Assembly: GCF_001592935.1 (NCBI RefSeq)
Contig: NZ_LRDB01000001.1
Location: 558,001-622,000, forward strand
Source: Roseivirga echinicomitans
GTDB taxonomy: Bacteria > Bacteroidota > Bacteroidia > Cytophagales > Cyclobacteriaceae
Direction: 5' to 3'
Length of the DNA: 64,000 bases
Made by a program: the position numbers and the translations under genes. The notes below the pieces were generated by a model, which was not told where the DNA came from, did not search any database, and saw only the letters and a program-made list of their open reading frames with translations. Numbering within the stretch: the stretch's first letter is position 1; every line of letters begins with the position of its first letter. Below, piece after piece: positions 52,801-62,371 of this stretch.

Positions 52801-54918
52801 AAGGTCAGCCCCTTTTACGGTCAAATTTGTATTGATTTTTGGCGCAACAGAATCAAGCGCTAGCTTGGTTTCCATTGCCATGTCTAGATTTTCGTCTTTA
52901 AAACGTAAATCGATATTGCCACTTCCGTTGGTGATTTTACCTGACAATTCGAGGTTTGAAAAATCGTAGCCGTTGTATTTCAGTCGTTCAAAATTTGTTT
53001 TTAGTTCTGCCGTTAAATCATTCAGGCTGGATCCGCTTCCTTTTACATCCACGGTAAACGTGAGCGTATCGAGTTGTTCATTCTGAAGCAATCGGTTGAG
53101 CTGAAGTTGTTTTGCAGAAATCACTCCGTCAAAAGTGATGGTTTCGTTTTGACTGAATTGGCCTTTTACCTCAACATTTCCATTTGTGGTTTTAAGTGTG
53201 AGGTTGGTTTGTGCATCATTCAGCCCGCCCTTGAAAGTCCCAGTTAAGTCCATGTTTTCTGGTAAACCCAAGACTAAACCTGTGGTATCTATGATTTGAG
53301 AAATATCGGCTCTTGTTGTTTTTGCGCTCAATGTGGGCAGGTCTAACCTCAACTGATCGGGGTTTGTTGGGTTGGTGACTCGGCCAGCAATATTGATAGT
53401 GGTTTGCTTACCCCAGTTGACCAAAGCCTCAGAAATTTGTAGGTCTGTTAGGCTGCCCTTGATATTTAGTCGCCCTGTAATTTTCCTTTTGGATAAGGAT
53501 TGAAGGTATTCATTCTGAACTAGCTCCGGACTAAAAGCAGCCGCTTCGAGTAAGTCGATTTCAAATTTGTCCAAATCGGCAGTGATTTGAGTTGCGTCCG
53601 GTGTGTTGATCAAGTCCGTCAACGAGGCATATTTCAGACTCAAGTCACCCGAAAGCATATTCTTTGGCGTGGCAAAATCTAACGATTCAATCGAAAGAGA
53701 TCCGTCAGTTACATTTAAATCAAACGCCAGTTTCTTAAGAGCAAGTCCGCTTCTTTCGGTAAAAGAAAAGCCATTGATGGACATGCTCGCTTTGCCGGGC
53801 TGGTATGCAATATCATCCGCGTCAAAATTGAAATTTTTGATCTCTAGCCAATTGGGGTTGAAAACTCCGTTTTCGGGTAAACTGTCTGTGGTTTGAAAAG
53901 TAATGTGATTCTTCTTGAGCGAAATTTCATTGACTTCTATATTCCAGTTCGGCCATTCAAAAACGATAGGTTCGGATGATATAGTAGAATCTGATTGAAT
54001 TAGCTGCTCACCACTAGACAGCTGCTTCACAAAAACTTTGGAGTTGTCTAAGCTCAGTTCATCCAATACAATTTTTTGTTCCTTTAGATTGGCCATGGGC
54101 AGTTCAACCCGAAAATTCCCGATCTCGAGTTTGGCGGTAGTTTGGTCTGGAATTGCATTATAATCTAGGCTTACATTTTTCAGCACCAACGCACCAACAG
54201 AAAGGGTGGGTAGGACAGAATCTTCAGTTTGGCTGTTATTGGTTTGGGCTGTGTCTACCGCAGTTGCTTTGCTGAGTTCGCATTTAATCTGACTATCGGC
54301 AATGGAGAGTTCATCAATTTCATAGATCATTTGCTCTAGGTCCAAGGCGTCTACTTCCAAATCGAGCTCACCTAGAAGCGCGGTGGCTTTCATGCCTAGC
54401 AGCTCATCATTATAGGTAATGTTAAAATTGCTGAGCCTTATCTTTCCAATCACAATCTCAGGGCTGGCCGAAGGAGGAGTGTTGGTTGTCGTAGTATCGG
54501 TAGAAGCAAAGGCCTCGATTAAGAAATTGTAGTTAAAATTTTCGCTGGAAGCGGGTCGGTGAATATTGGCTTTTAAACCATCCCAGTCAACAGATTTCAC
54601 ATTGATGCGATCGCCTTTGATTAAAGAAAGTAGCGCCACCGACACTTCTAAATCCTTAGAATACACAAGCGTGTCTTGCTGCTCGTCTTCCAAATAAAGC
54701 CCCTCTACATAGAGATTACCCGAGAATGTGAGGTACAGCCTATCGATGCTTACTTCGGTGCCTGTTTTGTCAGCGATAAAGCTTACCGCCTTATTAACAA
54801 TTATATTCTGGCCCCATGGGCTTCGAATAAACAGAACCAGCAAACCGAAAAAAATAAGCACACCGATGATGACTCGGGTCAGTATTCTTAAAAAACGATT
54901 CTTAATTAATCTCTTCAA
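49894..54918 (-). CDS. tamB: TamB-type translocation and assembly protein
   Basis: A 1674-residue AsmA-like protein. One N-terminal membrane helix (about residues 8-30) anchors it in the inner membrane. A very long series of short beta strands forms a hydrophobic groove across the periplasm. The conserved TamB (DUF490) domain occupies about the last 400 residues, with GKYELSGGHYEANLFNLVKRRF. It is thought to carry phospholipids or assist outer-membrane assembly with TamA/TamL. It is the first gene of the tamB-tamL pair. Confidence 0.93.
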   Translation of the reverse strand: MKRLIKNRFLRILTRVIIGVLIFFGLLVLFIRSPWGQNIIVNKAVSFIADKTGTEVSIDRLYLTFSGNLYVEGLYLEDEQQDTLVYSKDLEVSVALLSLIKGDRINVKSVDWDGLKANIHRPASSENFNYNFLIEAFASTDTTTTNTPPSASPEIVIGKIRLSNFNITYNDELLGMKATALLGELDLEVDALDLEQMIYEIDELSIADSQIKCELSKATAVDTAQTNNSQTEDSVLPTLSVGALVLKNVSLDYNAIPDQTTAKLEIGNFRVELPMANLKEQKIVLDELSLDNSKVFVKQLSSGEQLIQSDSTISSEPIVFEWPNWNIEVNEISLKKNHITFQTTDSLPENGVFNPNWLEIKNFNFDADDIAYQPGKASMSINGFSFTERSGLALKKLAFDLNVTDGSLSIESLDFATPKNMLSGDLSLKYASLTDLINTPDATQITADLDKFEIDLLEAAAFSPELVQNEYLQSLSKRKITGRLNIKGSLTDLQISEALVNWGKQTTINIAGRVTNPTNPDQLRLDLPTLSAKTTRADISQIIDTTGLVLGLPENMDLTGTFKGGLNDAQTNLTLKTTNGNVEVKGQFSQNETITFDGVISAKQLQLNRLLQNEQLDTLTFTVDVKGSGSSLNDLTAELKTNFERLKYNGYDFSNLELSGKITNGSGNIDLRFKDENLDMAMETKLALDSVAPKINTNLTVKGADLYALGLSPQNIKTAFVLDASFEGNASSFDLKTELNDGVAIYNREAYTFGSFSLVAKSAPDTLGVIVNSQAIDAKIMGNKSLMELLPLLQKEFTRYLENGVNLAAPDSLNTDARLKMTMVARPSSIVSEVFLQGLERMDSIAFKFDFDAKTNKLSAELMAPYINFQGTEIDSLGFKINGKDDYLDFLLGWSQVSSGPVTIDKTKLQGKVDDGTVTSSFNIISNQKTLININSEINLKGDTVQVHLIPDTLIFNSEQWNILEQNRFTLASSYININGFELSNGTQKVTLSTTLPGHEQNHLGAVFNDYQLTTITSLFNAEKPLATGMLNGDIIVENPFSGFGVIAGLNISDLAIMEVPFGQLKLEAQAAGVEKYQVDLSLKGNNADLNLTGNYTASATGGDLNLNLDLNELKMSAIEAFSNNSISESKGSLSAKVDVSGNANDPKYTGTLNFSQVGFLVNELNARFSIANEQLKVDNSGLFLDSFTITDGDNNSFNVDGKIMTETLTNPTFDLKVMANNFRVVNSAKEDSDLFYGQLNVGADLTITGDLNIPKVRGSMKVIDGSALTFTVPESQLELKERDGVVLFVNRETPDDILTKADQSEVSASAALIAGYDIETIITIGDNSEFNIIIDESTGDNLRVVGDGDFNLSIEPNGRIGLSGKYELSGGHYEANLFNLVKRRFEIAPGSTISWAGDPYDAELDVSAIYSIKTSVEPLMATRTSAEATNAEASYQQRLPFQVYINVDGELLTPTISFNLDLPEDERSALSGTVYSQVQQLNSQEEELNKQVFSLLVLNRFFPSSGSDGSSGGPTSMALDNVNNVLSGQLNNYSEKVFGNTGIDVGFNLNSTAGNDDNGGQLQTQLGITAKKEFFNDRLIVKVGSEVDVAGSQSASQGTPIIGNVSLEYLLTQDKRLRLQGFSRNEYEGVIDGQLTVSGIALVFTREFNKFKELFAKQVKEEVDKKEKEDNNK

Positions 54919-55074
54919 TGTAAATTTTTATCCTGTACAAATAACTCCATAATTCTCCATAGCGGTGATGAAATATGCTTTTTAATTAACCACGGGAGGA
55001 GGTTTTGGTTTATGAAGCATCAGGAATAAATTACTATTCGCTCAAAGTGAATTTGAAGAGTGAGTATTTAGCAA

Positions 55075-56622
55075 TTATTTTCCTTCGGTCATTACATCGC
55101 CCAGTTGTGTCATTTTAAAACGGTCGAGTTTGGCAGAGGTATGTTCCTTGATCATAATTTCCTCCATATGTTTGATGATGTCAGGATGTAGCGCAGCAAT
55201 GTCGTTTTGCTCGGCAGGGTCAGTTTTGAGGTTATAAAGTTCAATGGCCATATTCCCTTTTTTGATGTCTTTTCTAATGCCTTTCCAATCGCCCATTCGT
55301 ATGGCCTGCTGACCGTTGTATTCAGGAAACTCCCAATACAAATATTCACGGTCTTGTTGAATTCCTTTGCCCGTTAGGGTGGGCAGAAAGCTCACTCCAT
55401 CAGTTTCTTTTGGTATTTCAGTATTGGTAAGTTCGCCCACGGTGGCCATTACATCCCAAAACACAGAAACATGATTGGTTTTAGCACCCGCTTCAATTTG
55501 GCCTGGCCAAGCGGCAATCATTGGTACGCGAATTCCTCCTTCATAAGTAAAGCCTTTGGTTCTGCCATACTCAGTTTCGAAAGGAGATGCGCTTTCAAAA
55601 TAGGGCGCGTCTACTCCGCCAGTATAGGTGGGTCCGTTATCGCTGGTGAACACGATGAGCGTATTTTCATACAGGCCTAACTCCTTCAATTTGGCTACAA
55701 TTTCGCCTACCTGATCATCCAAGTAAGAAATCATTCCAGCATAAGCTGCCTTTGGATAACGGTTCGGGAAGTAGCCTTTGTCGCCCACATAGGGTTCTTC
55801 TTCTCCCCATAATTTCACATAGCGGTCGGTGTATTCTTGCGGCACCTGAATGGGTAAATGTGGAATTGGCGTAGCATAGTACATAAAGAACGGCTCATCC
55901 TTATTTTGTTCAATAAAGTTGAGCACTTCGGTTTGCATTAAGGCTGGCGCATAGTCAGGTTGCTTGTTGAACATGTCGTAACTGGCCAAATCCATTGGGT
56001 CTAAATCGGCAGCCAACTTCTGACTAGGTTTTACCAAGTCATTATCTAACCATACTTTTTCTTCGTTTTTCCAGAGGTGTTTTGGATACAGCTGATGGGC
56101 TTGGCGTTGACAGTTATAGCCGTAAAAGAAATCGAATCCCATGTTATTGGGAATAGACGCTGACAAAGGAGCGCCCAAACCCCATTTGCCAACAATGCCT
56201 GTTTTGTATCCAGCATTTTGCAATACATTTCCTAAAGTGACAGTGCTTGTGGGAATAGGTCGTTGACCTTCTAGATTAGGGTCATTCACTGCTTTTTCAT
56301 AATCCCAAACCTCACCTCGTTCTGCCCATTCGTCATTACCACGGATGTAAGCTTTACCCGGTTGTTTCCCAGTCATCAGCATATAGCGCGCAGGGGCGCA
56401 AACGGGAGCGCCAGAATAGTGCTGGGTAAACATCATGCCCGATTTGGCCAGCGCATCGATATTGGGCGTTTGGATTTTGGTTTGGCCATAAATACCCAGT
56501 TCACCATAGCCAAGGTCATCGGCTAAAATATAAATGATATTGGGTTTAGAAGGAGCTTGTTCTGACTTTCCGCAGCTAAAACAAATGGCGGTTATAAACA
56601 ATAAGGCGAGGAGGTGTTTCAT
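55075..56622 (-). CDS. S1-family sulfatase (arylsulfatase-like lipoprotein)
   Basis: A 515-residue formylglycine-dependent sulfatase. The lipoprotein signal ends at C17 (FSC). Metal-binding NIIYILADDLGYGE precedes the activation motif CAPAR, with C75 to be converted to formylglycine. TSDNGPTYTGG and GGIRVPMIAAWPG are also typical. It hydrolyses sulfate esters at the cell surface or in the periplasm. The gene lies in a four-gene unit with two fucosidases and a formylglycine-generating enzyme, so a sulfated fucose-containing glycan is the likely substrate. Confidence 0.92.
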   Translation of the reverse strand: MKHLLALLFITAICFSCGKSEQAPSKPNIIYILADDLGYGELGIYGQTKIQTPNIDALAKSGMMFTQHYSGAPVCAPARYMLMTGKQPGKAYIRGNDEWAERGEVWDYEKAVNDPNLEGQRPIPTSTVTLGNVLQNAGYKTGIVGKWGLGAPLSASIPNNMGFDFFYGYNCQRQAHQLYPKHLWKNEEKVWLDNDLVKPSQKLAADLDPMDLASYDMFNKQPDYAPALMQTEVLNFIEQNKDEPFFMYYATPIPHLPIQVPQEYTDRYVKLWGEEEPYVGDKGYFPNRYPKAAYAGMISYLDDQVGEIVAKLKELGLYENTLIVFTSDNGPTYTGGVDAPYFESASPFETEYGRTKGFTYEGGIRVPMIAAWPGQIEAGAKTNHVSVFWDVMATVGELTNTEIPKETDGVSFLPTLTGKGIQQDREYLYWEFPEYNGQQAIRMGDWKGIRKDIKKGNMAIELYNLKTDPAEQNDIAALHPDIIKHMEEIMIKEHTSAKLDRFKMTQLGDVMTEGK

Positions 56623-56670
56623 GGCTGATTAAGGTTGAATTGATTTATAATTTAGGGCGATCTACGGTAA

Positions 56671-57495
56671 CTAAATATCTTTTACACATCTAAAGCCTGT
56701 GTGCATTAAGCTGGTTTCAGGGGTTGATTCGCTGGTGCCAGTAATTTGGTAACCATGGCAAAAGCTTGGTTCGCAGAGAAAGGAACCTCCTCTTAATATT
56801 TTCTGACTGGTTTGGTTCGGTACAAAATTTTCTGGTTTGACCCCGTAAGGAATCAACCAATCGCTGGTCCATTCCCAAACATTGCCCGCCATATCGGTAA
56901 GGCCAAGCTTGGTTTTACCAAAGGCGCCTACAGGCGAAGTAAGTCCAAAACCGTCTTTGTTAAGGTTGACAAAGGGAAATGAACCCTGCCAAGTGTTGGC
57001 CATGTATTTTCCTTCCACAACGAGCTGGTCGCCCCAATTGTAAATGGTGTTGATGTTATCCGCATCTTTTGCAGCATGTTCCCATTCGGCTTGAGAGGGA
57101 AGCCTTTTTCCAGCCCAGTTGGCATAGGCCAGTGCATCATTATAAGATACTTGGGTAACAGGATGATCGTCATTGGCTTTTTCAGCATTTGGCCCTTGTG
57201 GATATTGCCAGTCGGCACCGTCTTCTAGAAACCAGTTTTGCTCAATGGTAAAGACTCCAGCGTTCCCAAATTTTTCGGCTTCGGTAATGTATTCGGTGGC
57301 CTCTACAAAGGCACGAAATTGAGCGACCGTTACAGGCGAGCTATCCATAAAAAACGCAGGGATTGATTTTCCTTTTGGAATGTATTGCATGCCTTCTGGA
57401 GGCTCAATATACTCAGGACTTGAGCAGCCCAAGATTATCGAGGTTGCAAAAATGAAGCTGGCAAGAAGTAGTTTATGTCCCTTAATTTTCCTCAT
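56671..57495 (-). CDS. Exported formylglycine-generating enzyme (sulfatase-modifying factor)
   Basis: A 274-residue SUMF1/FGE-sulfatase protein. The substrate-binding and catalytic cysteines are kept as C241 and C246 in SFLCEPSFCHGY, with the same five-residue spacing as C336 and C341 of human FGE. LPSQAEWEHAA, GNVWEWTSDW, ILRGGSF and the final TGFRC are family motifs. A lipoprotein signal (LGC, C24) means it acts outside the cytoplasm, unlike most bacterial FGEs. It is encoded 48 bp upstream of a CAPAR sulfatase, its probable client. Without those cysteines it would be an EgtB/PvdO-like protein; the cysteines favour true FGE. Confidence 0.88.
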   Translation of the reverse strand: MRKIKGHKLLLASFIFATSIILGCSSPEYIEPPEGMQYIPKGKSIPAFFMDSSPVTVAQFRAFVEATEYITEAEKFGNAGVFTIEQNWFLEDGADWQYPQGPNAEKANDDHPVTQVSYNDALAYANWAGKRLPSQAEWEHAAKDADNINTIYNWGDQLVVEGKYMANTWQGSFPFVNLNKDGFGLTSPVGAFGKTKLGLTDMAGNVWEWTSDWLIPYGVKPENFVPNQTSQKILRGGSFLCEPSFCHGYQITGTSESTPETSLMHTGFRCVKDI

Positions 57496-57584
57496 TTGCT
57501 TTTGAAGGCTAGTGTTTACGGTTTGTAAAAAGATGACTGCGAGCGTGATTTAATCAACAAGATATGAAAAAGAGAGTATGGCTT

Positions 57585-59402
57585 TCAGAAATCTTCAATC
57601 TTGAATACCCAAGCCTCTTTGCTTTTTACTTGGCTGAATTTAATGTCACCTGTGTTGATGATCATTTTTCCGTTTTCGTACTTCCAGTCAAGATTTCCTT
57701 CATAACCCAAAAGGCTCACTTTGGCATTTTTTGAAGGCGCTTTTACCGTCAGGGCCAATTGATCATCTGGCCACTCCATAGCAATGGCATATACATTTCC
57801 ATTGTTTTGAGTGAAGGCAATGTGCTGCTGCAAAGATTTATATTCAGCATTTAAGCCATGTGATTCTCCTTTTGCAGAAGTGTATAATTTGGAAGAACGA
57901 ACGATCTGCTTTTCAGTGCTTTTGCTCGACCAATAAAGGCGGGCACTGGCGTTTTGCTGCTTTTCGAAATACTCCACTTTGATGGCATAGCGTTTTCCAG
58001 CGTTGAGCTGAATACTGCCTTGTTCTTTGTTCTGGTTATTGTTGCCCATTACAAAACCTTCGGCTCCTGCGGGTGCGCCTTCCCATTTGCTCAGTACCAA
58101 TTGATTGTCGATCCATACGCGAATGCCATCATCGGCTTGCACCTCGAATTGGTATTCTTCTGAAAACTCAGGTTGAATAAATCCCGTCCATGTAGCGGTA
58201 AAGTTGTCTTCTTTGATCGGATTTCCAGGTGTGTTTCTGACCCAGTTAAAATCAATATTCGGATCAACTCGTTGAAGGCTCACTGGTTTTTCTTCTCCCG
58301 TTTTCTCCCAAGCCGTGGAGCCATAAATGGCTTCCCCATTAATTTCTAACCAACGGCCTAACTGCATCAATCGGTCTTGCTGCAATAGTGGAATTTGGCC
58401 ATCAGCTTTTGGCCCAACATTGATGATTACTCCACCACCATTGGCTACGGCTTTTACAAAGAAGTGAATCAATTCTTCGCCCGTCATATAGGCATCCAAC
58501 TTCTCAAAACGGTTGAGCCCAAAGGAGCGACCTAAACCACGGACTTCGGCCCAAGGACGTTCGGTTTCCGTGATGCCCGAGCTATATTCTGGCGTAAGAA
58601 AACCAATTTCTTGACTTCCGCCTCCCCAGCGATTGTTCACCACGGCATTTGGCCCAACCAGATTATAATACCATGAAATCAGTTCGGCAGAATGCCATTC
58701 TTCAGCCGAGTTGAACCACTCGCCATCGGCAAAAACCAAGTCTGGTTTGTAAGTAGAAATCAATTCCTTGAACTGTGGAATCATATGTTGATCAACGTAG
58801 GGTTTAATATTTCTATGAGGATCGGTATCCCAACGGTGGAGGGGGTTGTTCCATTCGGGGAGTGAATAATAAAGGCCCATGTGGAGGCCTGCTTTTTTTA
58901 CTGCGGTGCTTAGTTCGCCCACTAAATCTCTTTTTGGCCCTACTTCCATGCTGTTCCAATTGGGTGCATATTTGCTTGGCCACATGGCATAGCCATCGTG
59001 ATGTTTAGAAACCATGACCACATATTTAGCACCTGCTTTTTTGAAAAGTTCGGCCCACTCATCAGGGTAGAAAAGTTCGGTTTTGAAATAGGGAGCAAAG
59101 TCTTTGTAGGTGAAATCTTCGCCATAATTAGTTTTCATGTAGGAGGTGCGGAGCGAATCGTTCAGCATCAGCCCACGCAAATACCACTCTCCGTAATCTT
59201 CCTTATTACTGTAGGCAGGTACAGAATAAACACCCCAATGAATGAAAATTCCAAGCTTGGCTTCTTTGAACCATTCAGGATAAGGCTTTGATTTCAAAGA
59301 TTCCCAAGTGGCTTCGTATTGCTTTTCTTGAGCGCAAAGTTGACCTCCGCTAAGAAAGAGAAGTAAAAGGAAAATAGACTTGAAAATGAAATTAGCCTTC
59401 AC
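57585..59402 (-). CDS. GH29 alpha-L-fucosidase with PA14 domain
   Basis: A 605-residue secreted enzyme (signal peptide to about residue 24). The GH29 barrel (about 30-350) includes GIFIHWGVYSVPA, SKHHDGYAMW and the probable nucleophile D226 in VFADGEWF. A PA14 domain (about 385-505: TWTGFIQPEFSEEYQFEVQADDGIRVWIDN) follows, and a small beta domain ends the chain. It removes terminal L-fucose from glycans; the PA14 part may bind carbohydrate. It is next to a second GH29 gene. Confidence 0.92.
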   Translation of the reverse strand: MKANFIFKSIFLLLLFLSGGQLCAQEKQYEATWESLKSKPYPEWFKEAKLGIFIHWGVYSVPAYSNKEDYGEWYLRGLMLNDSLRTSYMKTNYGEDFTYKDFAPYFKTELFYPDEWAELFKKAGAKYVVMVSKHHDGYAMWPSKYAPNWNSMEVGPKRDLVGELSTAVKKAGLHMGLYYSLPEWNNPLHRWDTDPHRNIKPYVDQHMIPQFKELISTYKPDLVFADGEWFNSAEEWHSAELISWYYNLVGPNAVVNNRWGGGSQEIGFLTPEYSSGITETERPWAEVRGLGRSFGLNRFEKLDAYMTGEELIHFFVKAVANGGGVIINVGPKADGQIPLLQQDRLMQLGRWLEINGEAIYGSTAWEKTGEEKPVSLQRVDPNIDFNWVRNTPGNPIKEDNFTATWTGFIQPEFSEEYQFEVQADDGIRVWIDNQLVLSKWEGAPAGAEGFVMGNNNQNKEQGSIQLNAGKRYAIKVEYFEKQQNASARLYWSSKSTEKQIVRSSKLYTSAKGESHGLNAEYKSLQQHIAFTQNNGNVYAIAMEWPDDQLALTVKAPSKNAKVSLLGYEGNLDWKYENGKMIINTGDIKFSQVKSKEAWVFKIEDF

Positions 59403-59413
59403 TGAATTGCTAG

Positions 59414-60817
59414 TTAATGATTTGAAATTGAGTCAGCGTTCATAGGCGCTAATATCATGTCGGGTTCCCCTTTAATATCTAAATAAATCACCTCATCAAT
59501 TTCATTTGGTGAAATTTTAGGGAGCTCAATGACTAAAGCATCCTCATCTCTTCTGATGGTCAGTTGAGTGGAGGCTGCTGAAAGTAAGCTTGCTTGAATG
59601 GCCTCGTTCCGAATGCCTCCGAGTCTGAGTTCTCCATTTTCTGGCCAATCAAAAACATGTAAATAAAGTCTGGTGCCTCCATTGATCTGCTTTTGCGTTA
59701 CGCGCCCCCAATCCAAATGCTCGAATGGACTTGCTTGGGTTTCGTAAATAGACGCTCCGTTAACATTCATCCAATTGCCAATTGCAGCCAACCTTTCAAT
59801 GCTTTCTTGAGGGAAAGTGCCATCTGCTTTTGGGCCAATGTTTAGCAAGAAGTTACCGCCTTTGGAAGCGATGTCCACTAGGTTTTGAATCAACTCTTCA
59901 GATGATTTCCAGTTATCATCATTTTTATTGTAGCCCCAATGGTCGTTCATGGTCATGCAGCTTTCCCAATCGATACCGGGCAAACCTGTGTCAGGAATTT
60001 CTTGCTCAGGGGTTCCAAAATCTCCAACAAAATTACCTTCTGCCGTTAAGCCTTGCATGCCTTGTCGGCCTTTGTCCACTCGATTATTGATAATGATATT
60101 CGGCTGAAGGCTACGGATGTAATCATACAATTCCACACCCTCTTCATGTGTCCAAGTGTCTTCCCATTCCCCATCAAACCAAAGCACTCCAATCTCACCA
60201 TAGTTGGTCAGCAACTCTTTCAGCTGATTTTTCATATAGTCCACGTAACGCGGAAATTCAGCGCCTTCAGTAGAGCGGTTTTTTTCCCATCCTCTTCTTG
60301 GCAAATAATCGGGATGATGCCAATCCATAATGGAATGATAGAAGCAAAGTTTGATGCCCGCCTTTTCACAGGCATCGGCCAATTCCTTCAGAATATCTCT
60401 TTTGAAAGGGGTGGCCATCACATCAAAATCCGAGGTTTTAGAATCGTAGAGACCAAAGCCATCGTGGTGCTTACTGGTGATGGTGATGTATTTCATTCCC
60501 GCATCTTTGGCCATTTTCACCCAAGCCTCTGCATCAAATTCCACCGGATTGAAATCATCTAAAAATTGATCATACTCTTCCAACGAAATTTCGGCTGTGG
60601 TTCTGATCCACTCTGCATGGTTGGTTGTCCCTTTCCATTCTCCCGCAGGGATGGAGTAGAGCCCCCAATGAATAAACATACCAAAGCGGGCATCGCGCCA
60701 CCAATCCATTCGGGTTTCTTCGTTCGGCTCGTCTATTTTTTGGTCACCACCTTGGCAGCCGAAAAATGAAGCCATTAGCAGCGCAAGAAAAAAGCAGGAA
60801 AGCGTCTTTTTCGACAT
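59414..60817 (-). CDS. GH29 alpha-L-fucosidase lipoprotein
   Basis: A 467-residue enzyme with a lipoprotein signal (SFFGC, C21). GH29 motifs are GMFIHWGLYSIPAGEW, SKHHDGFGLYDSK and the nucleophile D215 in VLWFDGEWEDTW. A C-terminal beta domain begins near residue 375. It is the first gene of the leftward fucosidase-fucosidase-FGE-sulfatase unit. Two differing fucosidases suggest different linkages or positions in the same polymer. Confidence 0.93.
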   Translation of the reverse strand: MSKKTLSCFFLALLMASFFGCQGGDQKIDEPNEETRMDWWRDARFGMFIHWGLYSIPAGEWKGTTNHAEWIRTTAEISLEEYDQFLDDFNPVEFDAEAWVKMAKDAGMKYITITSKHHDGFGLYDSKTSDFDVMATPFKRDILKELADACEKAGIKLCFYHSIMDWHHPDYLPRRGWEKNRSTEGAEFPRYVDYMKNQLKELLTNYGEIGVLWFDGEWEDTWTHEEGVELYDYIRSLQPNIIINNRVDKGRQGMQGLTAEGNFVGDFGTPEQEIPDTGLPGIDWESCMTMNDHWGYNKNDDNWKSSEELIQNLVDIASKGGNFLLNIGPKADGTFPQESIERLAAIGNWMNVNGASIYETQASPFEHLDWGRVTQKQINGGTRLYLHVFDWPENGELRLGGIRNEAIQASLLSAASTQLTIRRDEDALVIELPKISPNEIDEVIYLDIKGEPDMILAPMNADSISNH

Positions 60818-60909
60818 ATTGGTAAGGGTTAATAAGAATGAAGAGGTATTTGGTAACTGTGGCCGAATACTTTAGCAGTTAATTTACTTCCTTTTATTAT
60901 ATTCAACCA

Positions 60910-62289
60910 ATGACAAAGGCAGAACTTCAATTGATTCTTCAAGAAGGAGAAGGTTATAGGGCTGAATTTAAATCAAGCCTGAATAGTGATTTGCAACGAG
61001 AGCTGGTGGCTTTTGCGAATGGATCAGGAGGGAGGGTTTTTCTTGGAGTTTCTGATGATGGCAAAGTTACGGGCATTGAAGCGACCAATCACCTGAGGTC
61101 TCAAATACAACAAGCCGCTTCAACCTGCGATCCCCCTGTTGACATAAAGCTAGAAACCTTTGAGAATATATTGATTATTGAAGTGAAGGAGGGGCATGAC
61201 AAACCCTATCGTTGTACGAAAGGCTTCTTTTTAAGAGCAGGGAGTAGTTCTGAAAAAATGAATACTGCTCAGATTATTAAGTTTGTTCAAAGTGAGGGAA
61301 GGATAAAATTTGACGAGTTATTATTCAAAAAATATCCTTTCGAAGAAATCTTTGATTCAGAAAAACTAAATCATTTTTTATCCCTTAAGAACATTTCTAA
61401 GAGTATCGAGGACGCTGATATACTTTCCAATCTGGGTGTTCTAGAGTTTGTTGATGACCAAGCCTACCTCACTCATACTGGTGTGCTATTTTTCACCAAA
61501 ACTCCCACCAAGTACATTCCACATTCCAATGTAGTATGTGCTAGATTTCAGGGCAATGACAAGGCTACGATTCTCGATAAGAAGGAATTATCGGGCGATT
61601 TAATTTCAAACATTGAAGGGGCTATCCTATTCTTAAAAACGCATCTTAAGAATAGGGTTGAAATATCAGGTACTCGCAGAATGGAAATTTTAGAAATTCC
61701 TGAAGTTGTTTTGAGGGAAGCCATCGTTAATGCAATTGCCCATAGGGACTATTTTGAAAAGGGGGCAAATGTAATGGTTGAAGTTTTTGATGATATGATC
61801 GAGATTTCGAACCCAGGGGGCTTACCAAAAGGGCTGTCGGAAAAAGATTTCGGGAAAAAGAGCTTGGCCAGAAACCCCAATATTTGCGCTTTACTTAATC
61901 AGGCAAACTATATTGAGAAAATGGGCACTGGCATTAGCAGAATGAGAAAGCTTATGCAGAAAGGTAACTTACCTGAGATTCAATTTGAATATTCAGAATT
62001 CTTTTCATTACGTTTTAGTCGAATTTCTGGGCTTGATTTGTTGAGAAATGAACTAGGAGTTATTAGTAAAAGAGCTAGTAAACTTCGATTTATAATGAAA
62101 GAGCTTGCCGAAGCGGAAGCATTTTCTGTGAATACACTGTCAGAGAAACTTGAGCTTTCAAGTAGGGCGATTCGAGATGATTTACAAATTCTGGTTGAGC
62201 ACGGTTATGTAAACATGATTGGAGAAACAAAGGATCGTGTTTATACCCTAACTTCTAAAGGAGTTCAGTTTCTTAAAGCTGATAACTGA
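60910..62289 (+). CDS. AlbA_2 / ATP-binding transcriptional regulator-like protein
   Basis: A 459-residue protein. An N-terminal Schlafen AlbA_2 domain (about residues 10-125) has YRAEFKSS, FANGSGGRVFLGVSDDG and FFLRAGSS. A central region has a HATPase_c_4 fold (about 245-365: VVLREAIVNAIAHRDYF, ISNPGG, GTGISRM). A C-terminal winged helix (about 400-457) follows. Such proteins are often named transcriptional regulators but their function is largely unproven. It diverges from the fucosidase operon with 92 bp between starts, so local regulation is possible. Its 3' end is followed by tandem repeats. Confidence 0.88.
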   Translation: MTKAELQLILQEGEGYRAEFKSSLNSDLQRELVAFANGSGGRVFLGVSDDGKVTGIEATNHLRSQIQQAASTCDPPVDIKLETFENILIIEVKEGHDKPYRCTKGFFLRAGSSSEKMNTAQIIKFVQSEGRIKFDELLFKKYPFEEIFDSEKLNHFLSLKNISKSIEDADILSNLGVLEFVDDQAYLTHTGVLFFTKTPTKYIPHSNVVCARFQGNDKATILDKKELSGDLISNIEGAILFLKTHLKNRVEISGTRRMEILEIPEVVLREAIVNAIAHRDYFEKGANVMVEVFDDMIEISNPGGLPKGLSEKDFGKKSLARNPNICALLNQANYIEKMGTGISRMRKLMQKGNLPEIQFEYSEFFSLRFSRISGLDLLRNELGVISKRASKLRFIMKELAEAEAFSVNTLSEKLELSSRAIRDDLQILVEHGYVNMIGETKDRVYTLTSKGVQFLKADN

Positions 62290-62304
62290 TAGCTTAGTCA
62301 CGAT

Positions 62305-62342
62305 TCGGAAGTTTTTATCGGAAGTTTTATCGGAAGCTCTAT
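62305..62342. repeat. 13-bp tandem repeat, cluster 1
   Basis: Three copies of ATCGGAAGTTTT-type units begin at 62305, 62318 and 62330, a 12-13 base period, just after the stop of the AlbA_2 gene. The same unit recurs at 62468-62491. Because 13 is not a multiple of three, the copies shift reading frame. Confidence 0.7.
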
Positions 62343-62371
62343 TCCTTTTTTTCGACTCTACATAGAAAAGC

